A DNA stretch of 47,491 nt from Paludibacteraceae bacterium (GTDB lineage: Bacteria > Bacteroidota > Bacteroidia > Bacteroidales > Paludibacteraceae): assembly GCA_017553575.1 (NCBI GenBank), contig JAFZKQ010000113.1:1-47491 (forward strand), written 5' to 3'. The position numbers were made by a program, and so were the translations under genes. The notes below the pieces were generated by a model. The model was not told where the DNA came from. It saw only the letters and a list, made by a program, of their open reading frames with translations, and made no database searches. This document shows positions 46,243 to 47,491 of the stretch, in pieces (the first letter of the stretch is position 1; the number at the start of each line of letters is the position of its first letter).

Positions 46243-47142
46243 TTATTCGATAGGGTTCCTATAATCCGCAGGAATCTTCTGATTACCCTTGAACGTATTA
46301 AAGTTATAAACCACACCAAGCATTGCGGAGACGTTCATCGTCCTTGTTTCCAAGTTGTTGACCTCTGTCACCGCACGTTCAGCCAAGACACCGAAACGGA
46401 AGGTGCAGAAGTTTGCAGGCAAGTCGAACGAGAATTTATTATGCCACTGCCAACGGGTACCGAACGACGTCACAGGGAAGACTCCGTCATAGTTACCCAA
46501 TGAGAATATCTCATAATAGGTTTGCTTATAATTTGGAGAGAACATCACACCGACAAACGGCAAAGAGAAATGGTCTCTAAACGTCAAAGTTCTATTCTTC
46601 AAATGAATATGATAATAGCACATGGCTGATGCCCATACATTGGCATCGAAAACCATAGAGATCGGATTGTTTTGGTTGACCGAATTATAACGAGCTCCCA
46701 ATTCGAGATTGATCAAACTTCCCACCAACACGTTAAAATTCTTGGCAGGACGAAGATGATAGTGGGCACCCGTAACACCCTCAACCGTAAAATACATCAT
46801 GCTTGCCGTCTCGGCTGGATTCCACAACGAAGCGAAGGAAAGATTCGTCTCCGAATAGCGACTCAGTTTATCATAATTCTTCGTCATCATCTTCAGACGT
46901 TCGTCCATCAGTTTGAGACCCGAACCCTTATAAAGCAAAGGTGACAAATAGGAATCGTAGGCTCTCCAAGATCCCAAAGAAAGAGTAACAGCCCTATTCG
47001 TCAAACTGTAATTATAACGAGGTGTTGACGATTCAGGCGCAGTATCGTCACCGACGGCCTTCACCCCTGCCTTGACCGAAGAAGCCGACAAGAGGAGGAT
47101 CGCACTAAAAATAAACAATGTCAGATTACGCATATCATTCAT
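46243..47142 (-). CDS. DUF3316 family outer-membrane-type protein
   Basis: The 299 residues begin with a signal peptide (about 1-25, ending SVKA). The mature protein alternates beta-strands with many aromatic residues, consistent with a barrel. The pattern around SLGSWRAYDSYLSPLLYKGSG is typical of the Bacteroidota-specific DUF3316 family. The function is unknown. It lies between corA and the S41 peptidase gene, all on the minus strand. The 110-nt gap to the S41 gene contains TGGGTC/GACCCA ends with a long loop, at most a weak terminator. Confidence 0.82.
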   Translation of the reverse strand: MNDMRNLTLFIFSAILLLSASSVKAGVKAVGDDTAPESSTPRYNYSLTNRAVTLSLGSWRAYDSYLSPLLYKGSGLKLMDERLKMMTKNYDKLSRYSETNLSFASLWNPAETASMMYFTVEGVTGAHYHLRPAKNFNVLVGSLINLELGARYNSVNQNNPISMVFDANVWASAMCYYHIHLKNRTLTFRDHFSLPFVGVMFSPNYKQTYYEIFSLGNYDGVFPVTSFGTRWQWHNKFSFDLPANFCTFRFGVLAERAVTEVNNLETRTMNVSAMLGVVYNFNTFKGNQKIPADYRNPIE

Positions 47143-47244
47143 TAAAAAAATAGAAACTCTATTTATAAGATTAAGAAGCTGAAAAAGAACGTTTCATTTA
47201 AATTCATACAGCCTCTAAGAATCCAACTTTTCAATTTTAATTTC

Positions 47245-47491
47245 CTACAGCCATTTCTTCTTTTTGAAGATGAACAAGGTCAGACCCGAACAGAGAATCA
47301 TCAGTAATATGGAGAACAAATAACCATATTTCCATTCCAGTTCCGGCATATACTTAAAGTTCATTCCATACCAGCCGACTATCAGTGTCAGAGGCATAAA
47401 GATTGTGGTAACCACCGTAAGTACTGTCATGATTCGGTTCTGCTTAACATCCAGCTGGGACTGATAAAGGTCGTTGAGCTGAATCGTGTAA
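47245..47491 (-). CDS. corA: CorA-type magnesium/cobalt transporter, partial (C-terminal 81 residues)
   Basis: Only the C-terminus is inside the window; the frame is open to the right edge. The conserved segment LNDLYQSQLDVKQNRIM leads into membrane helix 1, then the pore signature GMN (in VGWYGMNFKYMPE). Helix 2 follows, and the protein ends in a Lys-rich tail (KKKKWL). This is the standard CorA end, with the two helices and GMN loop that form the ion entrance in the inner membrane. Gene start and promoter lie outside the window. Confidence 0.93.
   Translation of the reverse strand, partial: YTIQLNDLYQSQLDVKQNRIMTVLTVVTTIFMPLTLIVGWYGMNFKYMPELEWKYGYLFSILLMILCSGLTLFIFKKKKWL

Noticed and set aside
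1..47491. Insertion sequences, prophage, integrase or attachment sites
   Set aside because: No transposase, integrase or phage structural gene and no flanking direct repeats were seen on either strand.

Overview
The window looks like a chromosome segment from a member of the Bacteroidales (Bacteroidota). The evidence is: near-perfect Bacteroidota promoter boxes of the TAnnTTTG type ahead of several genes; proteins carrying the type IX secretion (T9SS) type B / gliding-motility-associated C-terminal sorting domain; a PorP/SprF family protein; lipid A/Kdo synthesis; and families typical of this order (DUF3316, DUF3109, DUF2339, single-chain glycyl-tRNA synthetase, FISUMP-type secreted protein). 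The genus cannot be fixed from the sequence. I see no tRNA, rRNA, CRISPR array, transposase or prophage.

Layout. 1-5.7 kb (minus strand): a tight envelope operon, cls-type phospholipase D synthase, patatin fused to an outer-membrane barrel, Wzx-type flippase, and a lipoprotein cut by the left edge. 5.9-10.3 kb (minus): a large DUF2339 membrane protein followed by ribD. 10.5-11.7 kb (plus): a GT4 glycosyltransferase. 11.9-18.2 kb (minus): gltX, waaA, then a two-gene unit of a LOG-family nucleotide hydrolase and a sacsin/Hsp90-like ATPase. 18.4-19.8 kb (minus): a T9SS type B cargo protein. 20.2-22.0 kb (plus): a POT peptide transporter behind a long, foldable leader, then a tiny putative DNA-binding protein. 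22.1-23.6 kb (minus): glyS. 23.9-28.0 kb (plus): an outer-membrane barrel protein, era, der and a FISUMP protein. 28.2-42.7 kb (minus): an adhesin island with a 1507-residue Ig/PKD-repeat cargo protein, its PorP/SprF partner, a 2584-residue HYR-repeat cargo protein, and a small CxxC...H protein. 43.1-47.5 kb (minus): corA (cut by the right edge), DUF3316, an S41 protease lipoprotein, DUF3109 and an M16 protease.

How the genes fit together. Most of the window builds or decorates the cell envelope: cardiolipin and LPS core synthesis, polysaccharide export, outer-membrane proteins and T9SS surface adhesins. Housekeeping translation and ribosome-assembly genes (gltX, glyS, era, der) sit among them as independent, promoter- and terminator-bounded units.

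The items least explained by known families are: (a) the LOG plus sacsin-like ATPase operon; (b) a roughly 135-nt foldable element in the leader of the peptide transporter; (c) a compact GC-rich element at about 44.98-45.07 kb that reads on the plus strand as a hairpin ending in a T-run; and (d) the two giant T9SS cargo proteins with one PorP/SprF. None of these is proven to be a new system from sequence alone.
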